A stretch of DNA of 64,000 nt from NCBI GenBank assembly GCA_027704905.1, contig JANIIK010000733.1, positions 62,001 through 126,000 on the forward strand, in the 5' to 3' direction. The notes under the pieces are model-generated. The model was not told the origin of the DNA. It did not search any database and was given only the letters and a program-made list of their open reading frames with translations. Positions 42,778 to 54,804 of this stretch are shown here, one piece after another; position 1 is the stretch's first letter, and each line of letters begins with the position of its first letter. The DNA is from Muraenolepis orangiensis (taxonomy: Eukaryota; Chordata; Actinopteri; Gadiformes; Muraenolepididae). The position numbers were made by a program, and so were the translations under genes.

Positions 42778-43094
42778 CAGTGGCGAACCGTGTCTATCAC
42801 AAGTAGACCCCCCCCCCCATTCGAACATTCGGTTGTTCTCGTCAGACGGACGTCACGGAGGCAGTCACTTTATGCGTTATCTCATTTAGGAAGATCAGAT
42901 TGTCGCAGCCAATTCCCAAGTGTACCATAGTTGTCAAAGCAGTGTCCATGTAGTGAAGTAACAGCACAATACTGGCTATCGATGAAAGGGACAGTCTAAC
43001 ACGATTAACGTGAAAAGGCTTAACGTAACTTAAAGTTCCAAAACAGCGATCAAATGTCTCTGGCATATGTCTTGTTATTAGCACTTTCACCTGT
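42778..43094 (-). mobile_element. Internally deleted hAT copy, opposite orientation to 36505-38780
   Basis: Starts cagtggcgaaccgtgtctat after the same gtatgtat flank as the unit 2 hAT. Its sequence, though, is the reverse complement of that element's right end (ttaggaagatcagattgtcg) followed by its left end (ttaacgtgaaaagg). The transposase is missing. The second terminal repeat is lost where LINE 3'UTR sequence begins. Confidence 0.65.
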
Positions 43095-43930
43095 CAATTT
43101 AGCATCTAACCAGAGTGCACATGTTGCAGTAAAGTGGCTGGTAATATAATATAATTTACAGTTTAAATGTACAGGTTAAAAGACAGTCTAGGTATTAAAT
43201 GGGATATGAGCATAATAATAGGTATAAGTATATCAGTGGTGAAGCGTCAGGGCCTTCAAGGTATTCAGAGAAGACCCTGGAACTCTCAGATGAAACCAAA
43301 AAAATTGAATTAATTGTATTAATAAAATGTAATACAATTTAATCAAATTTAATCAAATTTAAATAAAATGAATAAATGAGAATGGTATCTGTGTTGTTAT
43401 CTGTTATATTACAGTGTTACGTTGATTTGTTTGTCTTTCTCGGTCCATGCACGACGCATTTGAGTGGTTTTGTGTTGCAACCAATCAGATATTTTTCTAG
43501 GTTGCTGGGAAGAATATCCTTCAACCAAAGTATTCCCGATGACTTTGGCCCTTAGACTGAATGAGAGCGTACGTTTGGATTGACAATTTGATCAACCAAG
43601 CCTGGGAGCAAGGAAGCGTGGGAGAGGGCCATCGCATTAGTAGGCAGGTGTTCACTTTGGACCCTACATATCATTTAGAAACTATGAATACAGACACCGT
43701 CATTTGTATTTAGATTTCTACTCTGTGTATTTTTTCATATTGATATTTAGTTGTATTGTGTGCTGTGGTCACAGCGGAATGTCCCCTTGGGGATAAATAA
43801 TGTTGGTCATTTTATCGCACGCTATTGCATGCTCACAATTCAACAAAGGAGACTTTTATCGGCCAAAAAACTGCAGCCGGTCGATGCCGGTGGATAAATC
43901 CCATAGCTAAGTCCACTGCGTGTCTTGTTG
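43095..43930. other. LINE 3' UTR piece, then unassigned sequence
   Basis: 43095-43230 matches the LINE UTR end (agcatctaaccagagtgcac). At 43237 cagtggtgaagcgtcagggc looks like another hAT-type terminus, but no partner end was found. 43770-43806 (ggaatgtccccttggggata) resembles a LINE tail in plus orientation. No gene is recognised in 43260-43930. Confidence 0.4.
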
Positions 43931-43931
43931 C

Positions 43932-44163
43932 TGTCACGTATGGGATAGTTCGGTGGGACCCAGAACGCAGACCAAGACACAGTGGAGCTATAACGTAAAG
44001 CTTTATTCAACGCAAACACAACACACAAGGGTGAACGGGGACAGGCAAGGGGTCTTGGCCACGCCCCCTGTCAACCACCGTAACACTTGCTGACAGGTGT
44101 GTGTGCGCCGCCAGCGCACGCGGCTTGGCCACGCCCACTGCCGGCCACCGTAACGTGACGGTA
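43932..44163 (-). mobile_element. LTR of a Gypsy chromovirus (3' LTR, shortened)
   Basis: Shares both ends with the solo LTR at 36787-37416 but lacks most of the tandem repeat. On the minus strand it follows the integrase/chromodomain end, as a 3' LTR should. Confidence 0.65.
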
Positions 44164-44395
44164 CCCCCCCCTCAACGGGCGCCACCTGGCGCCCAACCCG
44201 GCTTGAAGGGGTGTTCCTGGTGACAGTGGCGGATAAGGAACGGGTCCAGACTGTAGCGGCGCGGGGCCCAACCCCGCTCCTCTGGGCCGTAAGCCTCCCA
44301 GTCCATGATCCGGGGGGGGGAGGAGATTGGGTGGGCGGGCGGGGCCGGGGAAGAGAGCAACTCCTTCTGCCCAGGTCGTCTTCAGCTACGACCTT
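44164..44395 (-). pseudogene. Gypsy chromovirus pol 3' end (chromodomain)
   Basis: The minus strand encodes MDWEAYGPEERGWAPRRYSL followed by DPFLIRHCHQEHPFKPG, the C-terminal chromodomain typical of chromovirus integrases (consensus DWEGYGPEERSWVPA). The rest of pol is absent; the fragment ends at minisatellite remnants near 44395. This domain directs insertion through histone binding in intact elements. Confidence 0.7.
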
Positions 44396-44560
44396 AACTA
44401 CCACAAATCATCTATAACTACCTCAACCACCACATATAATATACAACAACTACCTCAACTATCAAATATTTCATACAACCACCACCTCAACTACTACATC
44501 ATTGACTCACAGTTTTGGATTCACTCTTTGTAGTAATGGCTGTGGTTTGACACAAGAGGG
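44396..44560. other. Minisatellite remnants and start of IgL cluster 3 unit
   Basis: 44396-44495 is degenerate 32-bp repeat. From about 44505 (cacagttttggattcactct, then tggctgtggtttgacac) the sequence aligns with the block before the flank in the decayed units (535-585), so it belongs to the ancestral cluster unit. Confidence 0.5.
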
Positions 44561-44580
44561 CACCACTGAGCCGGTATGTA

Positions 44581-44582
<2 letters not shown>

Positions 44583-44653
<71 letters not shown>
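44583..44653. repeat. (CA)n microsatellite at left edge of IgL cluster 3
   Basis: Pure CA tract after gagccggtatgtagaca. Confidence 0.95.
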
Positions 44654-44655
<2 letters not shown>

Positions 44656-45470
44656 CTTTCACTGTAATCTCCAGAGACTCTTCTGAAAACCTCCACTGAC
44701 TTCCTGTCCCTCTAGAGACCCAGGTGGGCGTCAGCTAAAACTGGAGATCATTTGAATAGCTACGGTTCACTGCTCACAGAATACGGTTAATGAACCACAT
44801 CTTTAAGAGATGATGTCGGTTTGGTCTTTGACTAATAAACTCAACCATGATTAATATGGAACTGTTTCCACCACTCAGCATGCTAGGGATCCTCTGTCTC
44901 CGTGAGAGATACTGAATGTCTCTCCAGACGTACTTCTACACGTTTCTAAGTTGGTATGTGTGTAACAGTCAGTGTCCAGCACTGACCACTGACTGTTACT
45001 GTTACTATTACTGGAACTGACCACCTCCGGCACGAGAGGCCACGTTCTAACGTGAGAGCTCAAACCCACAGGCCCTAGCTTCATCGCTAGAACGTCTATT
45101 TAGGTGTGGGGGAGTGAGGTTTACCACTGCACAGCGCCACCTGCTGGCGTCTGTTACATGTGCAGAAACCTGGACACCCTGAACTACTGTTTGATGAAGT
45201 GACATGAAGTCAGTCTGAAACACATGGGTCATCTCAGCAGCAGTGTCTCTATGACTGACACTGGTCCACTGGATCCAGTGAACACACCTTCCAAGAAGAG
45301 CCACACAAGCAACACTTTGGTCATTCAGAGATGAGACAAACCACAGCTTTACCCTTCATTCAAACGGCTGGTCAAATATTTAATGAAGAAATAGAAGAGG
45401 TGTTATACTTGTTAGAGCGTGGACAGAAGATATACCATCAGAAATGATGACAATTAATCATTGTTTTTTT
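44654..45470 (-). promoter_or_regulatory. IgL cluster 3 conserved 3' flank
   Basis: Nearly identical to 16010-16830, uninterrupted. CTCF-like motif at 45132-45147; polyadenylation signal AATAAA (minus) at 45477-45482 just beyond. Regulatory role inferred. Confidence 0.4.
45132..45147 (-). promoter_or_regulatory. CTCF-like motif 3' of IgL C3
   Basis: Same 16-bp sequence as in clusters 1 and 2. Confidence 0.5.
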
Positions 45471-45476
45471 TACATC

Positions 45477-45482
45477 TTTATT
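45477..45482 (-). terminator. Polyadenylation signal of IgL C3
   Basis: AATAAA on the minus strand, 186 bp past the C stop codon. Confidence 0.6.
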
Positions 45483-45667
45483 AAATGTTCAACATGTGAC
45501 AAACTCAAGCAAAAGGGTAACAGACCATGAAGCGTAATGCTAATGGCTCAAAGACATGTTATATTGATGGAGGTCATCAGAAGCTGCAGCTACCTTAGAC
45601 AGAGAGATAGAAAGCAGACGTGTCAGAGGAGATTTGTATTCTACACTACTTCCATGCTGGAGCCTCT

Positions 45668-45990
45668 CTACTCTGAACACTGGTCAGGATTCAGGGTTTG
45701 AGTGACAGGCGTCTGGCCGCTCCTACTGGCCTCACAGCTCACTGAGCCCGCCTTCCTCCACTGGTCCGCAGGGAGGGTCAGGGCGCTGCTCCGGCTGTAG
45801 GTGCCATCTTTCCCCAGGACCCCCGGGCTATCCGACACCCCGGCAGACCTGCTGCTGCCCCCCACCTTCCAGCCAAGCTTCCAGTCTGAGGGGAAGCCCC
45901 CAGTGGCCAAACACAGCAGTGTAGCCCTGCCCTGCTCCAGCTCCACTCTGGAGGGAGGAAGGAGGCTCAGCGTGGGCTGAACCACTCCCA
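45668..45990 (-). CDS. IgL constant-region exon, cluster 3
   Basis: A C1-set Ig domain of about 107 residues. It matches cluster 1 except for one residue beside the first Cys (GRATLLC). Acceptor CTTCCAG, both intradomain Cys, core Trp and the C-terminal DQCSE are intact. J3 lies 0.92 kb upstream in the direction of transcription. Confidence 0.95.
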
Positions 45991-46189
45991 CTGGAAGAGA
46001 GAGAGAGAGAGGAGACAAGTGGACAACTGGCTCCCTTAACATGGCCGCTCATAGGGAGCACAGAGGACTGGAAGATTCATCAACTGTTGGAATTGTTGAT
46101 TGAAATGTGGAAACTAATATAAATGAAACCATGACACATTTAAATGTTAGAAACATTTCAATGTGTCATGTATTTATTTCTAAATCTTA

Positions 46190-46375
46190 AATCCTCTTTA
46201 TTGGTCTCATACATGTACACACACAGTGAAATGTGTTCATTTAACCCATCCTAGTATTAGAAGCTGTGGTCTTGCTCAAGGGCACCTCGACAGTGACCAG
46301 GTGTTTCGGGGACTTGAACCGGGGACCTTCCGGTTCCCAAGTCCCAAAAGACAGAGCTATCCTGTCACCAATTTA
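46190..46375 (-). mobile_element. tRNA-derived SINE in the J3-C3 intron
   Basis: Orthologous to the SINEs at 17535 and 29305, with the B-box-like ggttcaagtcc on the minus strand near 46311-46321. Confidence 0.6.
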
Positions 46376-46568
46376 ATTTATATAAATTTCCACATAAATA
46401 TAAATGAATACATGAGACCCATTGTAATGTTTCTACAGCTGTCAGGTGGCAGAACTTCTTCAGATTCGTTTCTCACTTCCCTTTTCTTATATTTAATTCA
46501 ACGTTCGGCCAAAACACAACAGAATAATTTACTAACAATTTAATGGGAACTTTTGAGCACAGAAATAC

Positions 46569-46578
46569 ATTTGCAAAT
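46569..46578. promoter_or_regulatory. Octamer-like palindrome in the J3-C3 intron
   Basis: ATTTGCAAAT, as in the other two clusters. Confidence 0.3.
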
Positions 46579-46914
46579 TAAATGTTCTATTCATTCAATT
46601 ACGACTTTTAAGAAGTCTAAACTGAACTTGAAGGATACTTGTTAGCCCATTTCATGAAGTACAAAGTAAATCAATGATATGCTTAATAAATGAATGTTCA
46701 TCATAATTAAATCATTACAAAAACAGTGTAAATAATAACAGTAAGTGACTGAACTCCAATCAATAATATGTGTCTACTGCCCTTAACAACCAAACATTTA
46801 GAAGTTTAAAAGTATAGAATATAAATTAAAAGAAGGAGTTCTTCAGACCTATTTCGATATAAAGGTAATGTTTATGGAGTTATGTCAGATAAAGAAAAGT
46901 GTCCTTGTACTTAC

Positions 46915-46952
46915 AGTCAACGGTGAGTTTGGTGCCTCCACCAAAAGTCCTC
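46915..46952 (-). CDS. IgL joining (J) segment, cluster 3
   Basis: A 38-bp J with W-R-T-F-G-G-G-T-K-L-T-V-D and gtaagt donor from 46914 downwards. Confidence 0.93.
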
Positions 46953-46991
46953 CACAGTGATACATCCTCAATAAGAGTCTGTACAAAAACC
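46953..46991 (-). promoter_or_regulatory. J3 recombination signal sequence, 23-bp spacer
   Basis: CACTGTG heptamer, 23-bp spacer, GGTTTTTGT nonamer on the minus strand. Confidence 0.93.
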
Positions 46992-47431
46992 TCCCTCCTA
47001 TTGAAGACACATCTCACTGACACATAGACACTAACTTATCACAGGAAACTATGAAGGAATTCACATTTGATCAACTCAAGCCCTGGTTAGTCCCTTTTAT
47101 CAAGTGTTTGAAGGTATGGATTGTATTTAATCTACATGTATTATCATAACCTTTTTGTAGGACATTTGATTATCTCAACCCAAGTACGCTCACCTAACTT
47201 AATTAAGATGAAAGTGAAATACAGATACATGAATTACAAAGATAATACATTATAATTTTTTTTTAACAAACTACAGTAGTACAACATTTAAGAATGTCAA
47301 ACAAACCAAGAAAAACATGAATTGGATAAAAGTCACGGATGATGAATTCTGATTGTTTGCAGCTAAATCCACATCGTATTCCATAAAGTGTGAATGTAGA
47401 AGAGATACAGAAGTCCTCCTAGAATGCATGC

Positions 47432-47780
47432 ATTCACCCTAACCCCCATTGAGATGAGTGGAAACAGGTGGTTCACTCTCACCCCCAGTGAGATGAGTGG
47501 AAACAGGTGGTTCACTCTTACCCCCAGTGTGATGAGTGGAAACAGGTGGTTCACTCTCACCCCCAGTGTGATGAGTGGAAACAGGTGGTTCACTCTCACC
47601 CCCAGTGTGATGAGTGGAAACAGGTGGTTCACTCTCACCCCAGTGTGATGAGTGGAAACAGGTGGTTCACTCTCACCCCCAGTGTGATGAGTGGAAACAG
47701 GTGGTTCACTCTCACCCCCAGTGTGATGAGTGGAAACAGGTGGTTCACTCTCACCCCCAGTGTGATGAGTGGAAACAGGT
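47432..47780 (+). repeat. 39-bp E-box minisatellite upstream of V3, 9 units
   Basis: Same unit as in clusters 1 and 2. One unit near 47638 has lost a C, which shifts the spurious frames. Confidence 0.95.
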
Positions 47781-47799
47781 CATTTCCATACAGAGGAAG

Positions 47800-47843
47800 C
47801 TTTGCATGCTGAGCTGAAACTGGGCTTCTGAGAGGGTTTAAAA
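47800..47843 (+). promoter_or_regulatory. V3 promoter: octamer-like and TATA-like elements
   Basis: CTTTGCAT followed about 30 bp on by TTTAAAA, as for V1 and V2. Confidence 0.6.
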
Positions 47844-47908
47844 GTCTTCTCAGTTCAACACTGCAGGACTCTGAGCTGTCACTCAACCCCCCAGAAACCG
47901 TGGCAACC

Positions 47909-48386
47909 ATGAACCACCTCACCATCCTTTTCTGGACAGTGGTCTGTGGATCCTTAACAGGTGGGTTCATTCCTCTCCATCCACATGTGGACCACCCGTC
48001 TGTGTTTGCTTGTGTTTTCTGTTGGATGACTCCATGTTATGTTTGTTTGTTTTCTATAGGAACCAGCAGTCAGGTGACTGTGACCCAGCCACCAGTAGTG
48101 ACTTTTACTGCAGGATCCAGTGTCACTCTGACCTGTAAAACCAACCCAGCGGTTTATAGCGATAGTGGTAATGGTGATCGCATATACTGGTTCAAACAGA
48201 AACCCGGTGAGGCCCCCAAGCTCATCATGAAATTGAAAAGCCAACTTGTATCACCAACACCAGCTCGGTTTAGTGGCAGTGGAGGCAGCACTGACTTCTC
48301 ACTGACCATCGCCGGAGCCCAGCCTGAAGACGCAGCAGTTTATCACTGTCAGAGTACCCACCACCTTAACAGTGTTTGGTTGTTCA
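47909..48386 (+). CDS. IgL variable segment V3 (leader and V exon)
   Basis: Leader exon 47909-47960, intron 47961-48059, V exon 48060-48386. The frameworks match V1 and V2 with one FR1 change (GSSVTLTC) and a changed FR2 (YWFKQKPGEAPK). CDR1 is the longest of the three (PAVYSDSGNGDRIY), CDR2 is KLKSQL and CDR3 is CQSTHHLNSVWLF. It is intact, with both Cys and a good RSS, and inverse to J3 and C3. Confidence 0.95.
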
Positions 48387-48414
48387 CACAGTGATTGAGA
48401 GCCGTACATAAACC
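48387..48414 (+). promoter_or_regulatory. V3 recombination signal sequence, 12-bp spacer
   Basis: CACAGTG, 12-bp spacer, ACATAAACC. Confidence 0.93.
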
Positions 48415-48555
48415 TCCCTCAGTCAGACTGTGTAGTCACTGAGTCGTTACAGCAGGAACCTGCTGCAGCTGCTGAGGGGGAAGAGACTCTGACACAGAGC
48501 ACTGAGCACAGAGCTGCTCTAACCAGGGGCCTCAACCAAGAACCAGCTTATACTG

Positions 48556-50103
48556 CTCTACACTATGAAATATACAGATACTACCTCAACTACCACATGT
48601 TATATACTACTACTAACTCAACTACCACATGTTATATACTACTACTACCTCAACTACCACATGTTATATACTACTACTACCTCAACTACCACATGTTATA
48701 TACTACTACTACCTCAACTACCACATGTTATATACTACTACTACCTCAACTACCACATGTTATATACTACTACTACCTCAACTACCACATGTTATATACT
48801 ACTACTACCTCAACTACCACATGTTATATACTACTACTACCTCAACTACCACATGTTATATACTACTACTACCTTAACTACCACATGTTATATACTCCTA
48901 CTAACTCAACTACCACATATTATATACTACTACTAACTCAACTACCACATGTTATATACTACTACTACCTCAACTACCACATGTTATATACTACTACTAC
49001 CTCAACTACCACATGTTATATACTACTACTACCTCAACTACCACATGTTATATACTACTACTACCTCAACTACCACATGTTATATACTACTACTACCTCA
49101 ACTACCACATGTTATATACTACTACTACCTCAACTACCACATATTATATACTACTACTACCTCAACTACCACATAGTATATACTACTACTACCTCAACTA
49201 CCACATAGTATATACTACTACTACCTCAACTACCACATGTTATATACTACTACTACCTCAACTACCACATGTTATATACTACTACTAACTCAACTACCAC
49301 ATGTTATATACTACTACTACCTCAACTACCACATGTTATATACTACTACTACCTCAACTACCACATATTATATACTACTACCACATAGTATATACTACTA
49401 CTACCTCAACTACCACATATTACATACAGCTACTACCTCAACTACCACATAGTATATACTACTACTAACTCAACTACCACATAGTATATACTACTACTAC
49501 ATCAACTACCACATATTATATACTACTACTACCTCAACTACCACATATTATATACTACTACTAACTCAACTACCACATAGTATATACTACTACTACCTCA
49601 ACTACCACATATTATATACTACTACTAACTCAACTACCACATATTATATACTACTACTACCTCAACTACCACATATTATATACTACTACTAACTCAACTA
49701 CCACATAGTATATACTACTACTAACTCAACTAACACATGTTATATACTACTACTAACTCAACTACCACATAGTATATACTACTACTAACTCAACTACCAC
49801 ATAGTATATACTACTACTACATCAACTACCACATATTATATACTACTACTACCTCAACTACCACATATTATATACTACTACTAACTCAACTACCACATAG
49901 TATATACTACTACTAACTCAACTACCACATATTATATACTACTACTACCTCAACTAACACATATTATATACTACTACTAACTCAAGTAACACATGTTATA
50001 TACTACTACTAACTCAACTAACACATATTATATACTACTACTAACTCAACTAACACATGTTATATACTACTACTAACTCAACTAACACATATTATATACA
50101 ACT
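48556..50103. repeat. 32-bp minisatellite array, about 48 units
   Basis: Starts about 140 bp after the V3 RSS. The left half is regular gttata units, the right half mixes attata and agtata variants. A block near 49440-49580 repeats near 49770-49920, indicating internal duplication. Confidence 0.95.
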
Positions 50104-50840
50104 AGATTAGATTAGATTAGATTAGATTAGATTCTAATGTAATGTCATTGTACAGCACAGTACAGTACAGTGATAATAATGGAGCATCTAACCAGAGGGC
50201 ACATGTAGCAGTAAAGTGGCTGGTGATATAATATCATTTACAGTTTAATGTACTGGTTAAAAGACAGTCTAGGTATTAAATGGGATATGAGCAGCACAAT
50301 AATATAATAAGGTATATGTATATACAGGTAAGTGAGTGTTTAACAGGTAGTGATCAGTGGTATGCCCTTATTGAAAGCAGGATACATATATATAAATGTA
50401 AATGAATATACAAGTGAGCATATATAAATGTATGGTATATATAAATGTATACACAGGGGTAGGAGCAGTTCTATCAACAGTTGAGATTTAAATCTATATG
50501 GCAGGTACAGTAAACAGGTATCTTAGTAATAAATACTAGCGCATTGCCCGTGGGATTCCACGGGATGGCTATGGCCCCTACATGAGTATTGTGTAGGATG
50601 ATCACCTGACTTCCATTGTTACGGCCTCAGCTCAGCATTGAAACCCCGGAATTTTCCACTAAATCGCCCGCAAAACGAAAACTACTGGATGGAATGCTTA
50701 ACAAATGGAACTTGGTCACGTTCAGACCCCCCCCAAGCATCCCGCCCAGTATGAAGACCCCCCTCAACCTGAAAGGGGGCGTATTTCTTGTGACAGACAC
50801 CACCACCCCACCCACACACACACCACACACGCACACCCCA

Positions 50841-50881
<41 letters not shown>

Positions 50882-50959
50882 CCGTTAGAGAATGATATAG
50901 TAGATGTAAAGTATAGAGAGGAAGGTAGTTGTGATACAGTTTGTTTTTACAGTTTGTTG
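50104..50959 (-). mobile_element. L2-like LINE 3' UTR with (TCTAA)n tail
   Basis: Tail gattagattagattagatta at 50104-50130, UTR to about 50370 shared with 10076-10367 and 20548-20813. From 50370 to 50959 there is additional sequence with a short (CA)n at 50815-50876. No gene is seen there. Confidence 0.6.
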
Positions 50960-51590
50960 TTACAGCAGAGGGGGGGGCAGGGCAGCCGGGGGGGGGCACA
51001 GCAGAGGTGCAGCATCAGGGGGGGGGACAGCAGAGGGGGCGGTGAGCAGCAGTGGCGGGGGCAGCAGGGGGGGGGGTGCAGCAGAGGGGGGGGGCAGCAG
51101 AGGGGGGGGCAGCAGTGAGGGGGGTGCAGCAGAAGGGGGGCAGCAGAGGGGGGGCAGCAGTGAGGGGGTGCAGCAGAAGGGGGGCAGCAGTGAGGGGGGA
51201 GGCAGAGGGGGAGGAAAGCAGAGGGGGGGGCAGCAGAGGGGGGGCAGCAGGAGGGGGAGGAAAGCAGAGGGGGCAGCAGCAGAGGGGGGGCAGCAGGAGG
51301 GGGAGGAAAGCAGAGGGGGCAGCAGCAGAGGGGGGGCAGCAGGAGGGGGGGGCAGCAGGGGGGGGGACAGCAGAGGGGGTGGCAGCAGTGGGGGGCAAGC
51401 AGGGGGGGGGCAGCAGAGGGAGGGGCAGCAGTGGGGGGGTGGCAGCAGAGGAGGTGGGGCAGCAGAGGGGGGGGCAGCAATGGGGGGGTGGCAGCAGGGG
51501 GGGGCACAGCAGAGGTGCAGCATCAGGGGGAGGTAGACAGCAGAGGGGGGGGGGACAGCAGAGGGGGTCGGGGTGGGCAGCAGGGGAGGT
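50960..51590. repeat. Very G-rich minisatellite, GCAGCAGAGGGGGGG type, about 0.63 kb
   Basis: Same family and position (inside the LINE 3' part) as 10368-11463, with extra ggaggaaagcagaggg units. The Pro/Gly-rich frames are artefacts. Confidence 0.9.
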
Positions 51591-52290
51591 GGGGGCTGTC
51601 TTCGTGGTGCAGAGTTCAGGGAGATGACAGCTGAGGGGAAGAAGCTGTTCCTAAGCCTGCTTGACTTGGAACAAAGGTTTCTATAGCGCCTCCTGGAGGG
51701 GAGGAGGGCAAACAGTCCATGGTTGGGGTGAGAGGGGTCATCCACTATTTTTTGTGCCTTCCTCAGACACCGTTTGTGGTGGGTATCATTTATTGCAGGG
51801 AGGGGTAGTCCACCCAAGGATGCGTTGGGTGGTTTTCACCACCCTCTGCAGTGCTTTCCGGTCAGAAACAGTGCAGTTCCCGTACCACACTGTGATGCAG
51901 TTGGTGAGAATGCTTTCAATAGCACACCGGTAAAAGTTCACCAGAATCTGAGGGGACAGGTGGGCTTTCCTCAGTCTCCTCAGGAAGAAGAGACGCCGGT
52001 GAGCCTTCTTTACCAGTGAGGCAGTATTGAGGGACCAGGAGATGTGGACCCCCAGGAATTTGAAGCTGGAGACACGCTCGACCTCCGCTCCGTTGATGAG
52101 GATGGGGGCGTGTGCGCCAGCTCTGGTCTTCCTGAAGTGGACGATGAGCTCCTTGGTCTTCTTGGTGTTGAGGGCCAGGTTGTTGTCACCACGCCACCAG
52201 GTGTTGGACCTCCTCCCTGTAGGCTGCCTCATCCTTGTTCTTGATGAGGTCCACCACCGTTGTGTCGTCGGCAAACTTGATGATGGTGAC
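51591..52290 (-). mobile_element. L2-like LINE, RT C-terminal fragment
   Basis: The minus strand encodes LALNTKKTKELIVHFRKTRA, then VERVSSFKFLGVHIS, RLFFLRRLRKAHL and GCVI-like SILTNCITVWYGNCTVSDRK. After a frameshift near 51790 it continues with KRCLRKAQKIVDDPSHPNHG and LLPSRRRYRNLCSKSSRLRN. It is the longest copy of the family seen at 11464-11785 and 25381-25560, and it is inactive. Confidence 0.8.
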
Positions 52291-52564
52291 TACCTCCACT
52301 ACCACATATGATATACACAAGTACTACCTTAACTAACACATACTATATAAAACTACTATGTCAACTCCCACAAATGATATACACACAACTACTACCTCAA
52401 CTACCACATATTACAACTATAACTTCAACTACCACATATTACATACACAACTACCACCTCAATTACCACAAATACATGCTACCTCAATTACAACGTATAA
52501 CATACAACTACGACCTCAACTACATCATATTAAATACTAATACTACCTCAACTTTAATGTATTG
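52291..52564. repeat. Degenerate 32-bp-type minisatellite
   Basis: Same junction with the LINE as at 11786, then irregular units passing into the 33-bp array. Confidence 0.85.
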
Positions 52565-53400
52565 CATACAACTACTAACTCAACCTGACCTTACTTACAT
52601 ACAACTAGTACCTCAACCTGACCTTACTAACATACAACTAGTACCTCAACTTAACCTTACTTACATACAACTAGTACCTCAACCTGACCTTACTAACATA
52701 CAACTAGTACCTCAACCTGACCTTACTAACATATAACTAGTACCTCAGCTTGACCATACAAACATACAACTAGTACCTCAACTTGACCTTACTAACATAC
52801 AACTAGTACCTCAACTTGACCTTACTAACATACAACTAGTACCTCAACTTGACCTTACTAACATACAACTAGTACCTCAGCTTGACCATACTAACATACA
52901 ACTAGTACCTCAACCTGACCCTACTGACATACAACTAGTACCTCAGCTTGACCTTACTAACATACAACTAGTACCTCAGCTTGACCTTACTTACATACAA
53001 CTAGTACTTGTACAACTAGTACTTGTACAACTAGTACTAGTATTTGACCCTACTGACATACAACTAGTACCTCAACTTGACCTTACTTACATACAACTAG
53101 TACCTCAACTTGACCTTACTAACATACAACTAGTACCTCAACTTGATCTTACTTACATACAACTAGTACCTCACCTTGACCCTACTGACATACAACTAGT
53201 ACCTCAGCTTGACCTTACTAACATACAACTAGTATCTCAACTTGACCTTACTAACATACAACTAGTATCTCACCTTGACCCTACTGACGTACAACTAGTA
53301 CCTCAGCTTGACCCTACTGACATACAACTAGTATCTCAGCTTGACCTTACTAACATACAACTAGTATCTCACCTTGACCCTACTGACATACAACTGCTAC
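52565..53400. repeat. 33-bp minisatellite array, about 25 units
   Basis: Units of catacaactagtacctcaac then ttgaccttactaa. A small insertion of cttgtacaactagta repeats at 53000-53040 breaks the period. Confidence 0.93.
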
Positions 53401-54234
53401 CTACAAATCAAAGATGTCTGTCGTGTTAATGAATAGCCGTGAGTCTCTAACTGAATCTAGAATGTGGATCTTTATTCAGGTGATTTACTCTTTAACATGC
53501 TCTCAGGTGCTGCCCGCAGCATCCCCTACCCCCCCCCCCCCATGAAATCATAACAAGTCGCCTGTAGTCTTTGTAGTATTGCACACCTAACAGTACAATA
53601 ACACCACAATGTTGAGTCTTAAGACCTGTTCATCAGTGGTCACTGCTTGTAGGGCTCCAGAGTGGTAGGGTTAGGTGGTCATGTGACACAAACACTCTCC
53701 CCTTAGAGGCCCTCACCTTGAATACAATCTAGCTATGCATTAGACTGAAATCTTCTTATCGTGATATAAACTCATCAAATACAATGATTTGATCAAAATA
53801 CATCACTTTATATCACATGGATACTAATGTTACACATGGATACTAATGTGAACACATGAATATAAACCAATGTGTATACACTAGCCCTGTTTCTAACTCT
53901 ATGACTAGAGTTAGAACCAAAGTAAGACTTTTGGTTGTATATACATTCATTATTTTCACATTCATAAATATTTTTTATTAGTATTTCATTTTGGAGAACC
54001 TGACACATTTCAGAATATATTTAACCAAGATATGAATTTTCCTTTCCAAAGTCCTGCACTCATTCAACCTTATCTCTCTCACTTTCATATCTCTCTAAGC
54101 AGGTGGACGTCCGCCCACATGCCCGCTGTTTAGCATGACTTTTGAGTACTTCTGAGTACGCAAAGTGTTAAGTATGCTAGCTGCCAGGCATCACACACAC
54201 ACACACACACACAGCAAGAGGAGGTCGTCCACAG
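53401..54234. other. Spacer upstream of V pseudogene copy 2; no gene seen
   Basis: Not repeated elsewhere in the window except the last 70 bp (gttaagtatgctagctgcca and a short CA tract). It may include the original 5' flank of the V pseudogene; caggtggacg near 54101 is an E-box. Confidence 0.45.
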
Positions 54235-54591
54235 CCTTGCTAGCAGTGTTGGCCTTTCTTATTAATGGTGAGAGTTATGGCTGTATATTATGTATCATAT
54301 TACACAGAATATGTCTCATATTCTTGGGCTCTATTCTGTGTTTATCCTCCTGTATTTTCTCCCCTCTCTGCTCAAAAAGTGCTCTAGACTAATGTTCTAC
54401 TGTAGACTGTCTTACATTGGTTCAAAAGGCTCATCATCCACTTCTTATTCCACAATCATCTGCCGGTTCATTCCTGACACAACAGGAAAATCCAAGACTG
54501 TTGGTCTGCCACAGGGAGCTCAGATATTGGTGCTGATCTCAGCCTGTACATCCAGAAACCTGGAGAAGCTCCCAAACCTCTGATATACACT
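54235..54591 (+). pseudogene. IgL V pseudogene, truncated after CDR2 (copy 2)
   Basis: Nearly identical to 34069-34428, with a few small indels in the intron-like part. The reading through the Cys and into IQKPGEAPKPLIYT is the same, with the FR2 Trp lost and the segment ending at the same ATACACT before minisatellite. FR3 and RSS are absent. Confidence 0.75.
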
Positions 54592-54804
54592 GTAGTCAAC
54601 TACTACCTCAACTACCACATGTTATATATAACTACCTGAACCACCATATATTACATACAGATACTACCTCAACTACCACATAGTATATACAACTACCTGA
54701 ACTACAATATATTACATACAACAACTACCTCAAATACCACATATAACATACAACTACTACCTCAACTACCACATATAACGTACAACTACTACCTCAACTA
54801 CCAC
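54592..54804. repeat. Degenerate minisatellite after the V pseudogene
   Basis: Shorter version of 34429-34980. Confidence 0.85.
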
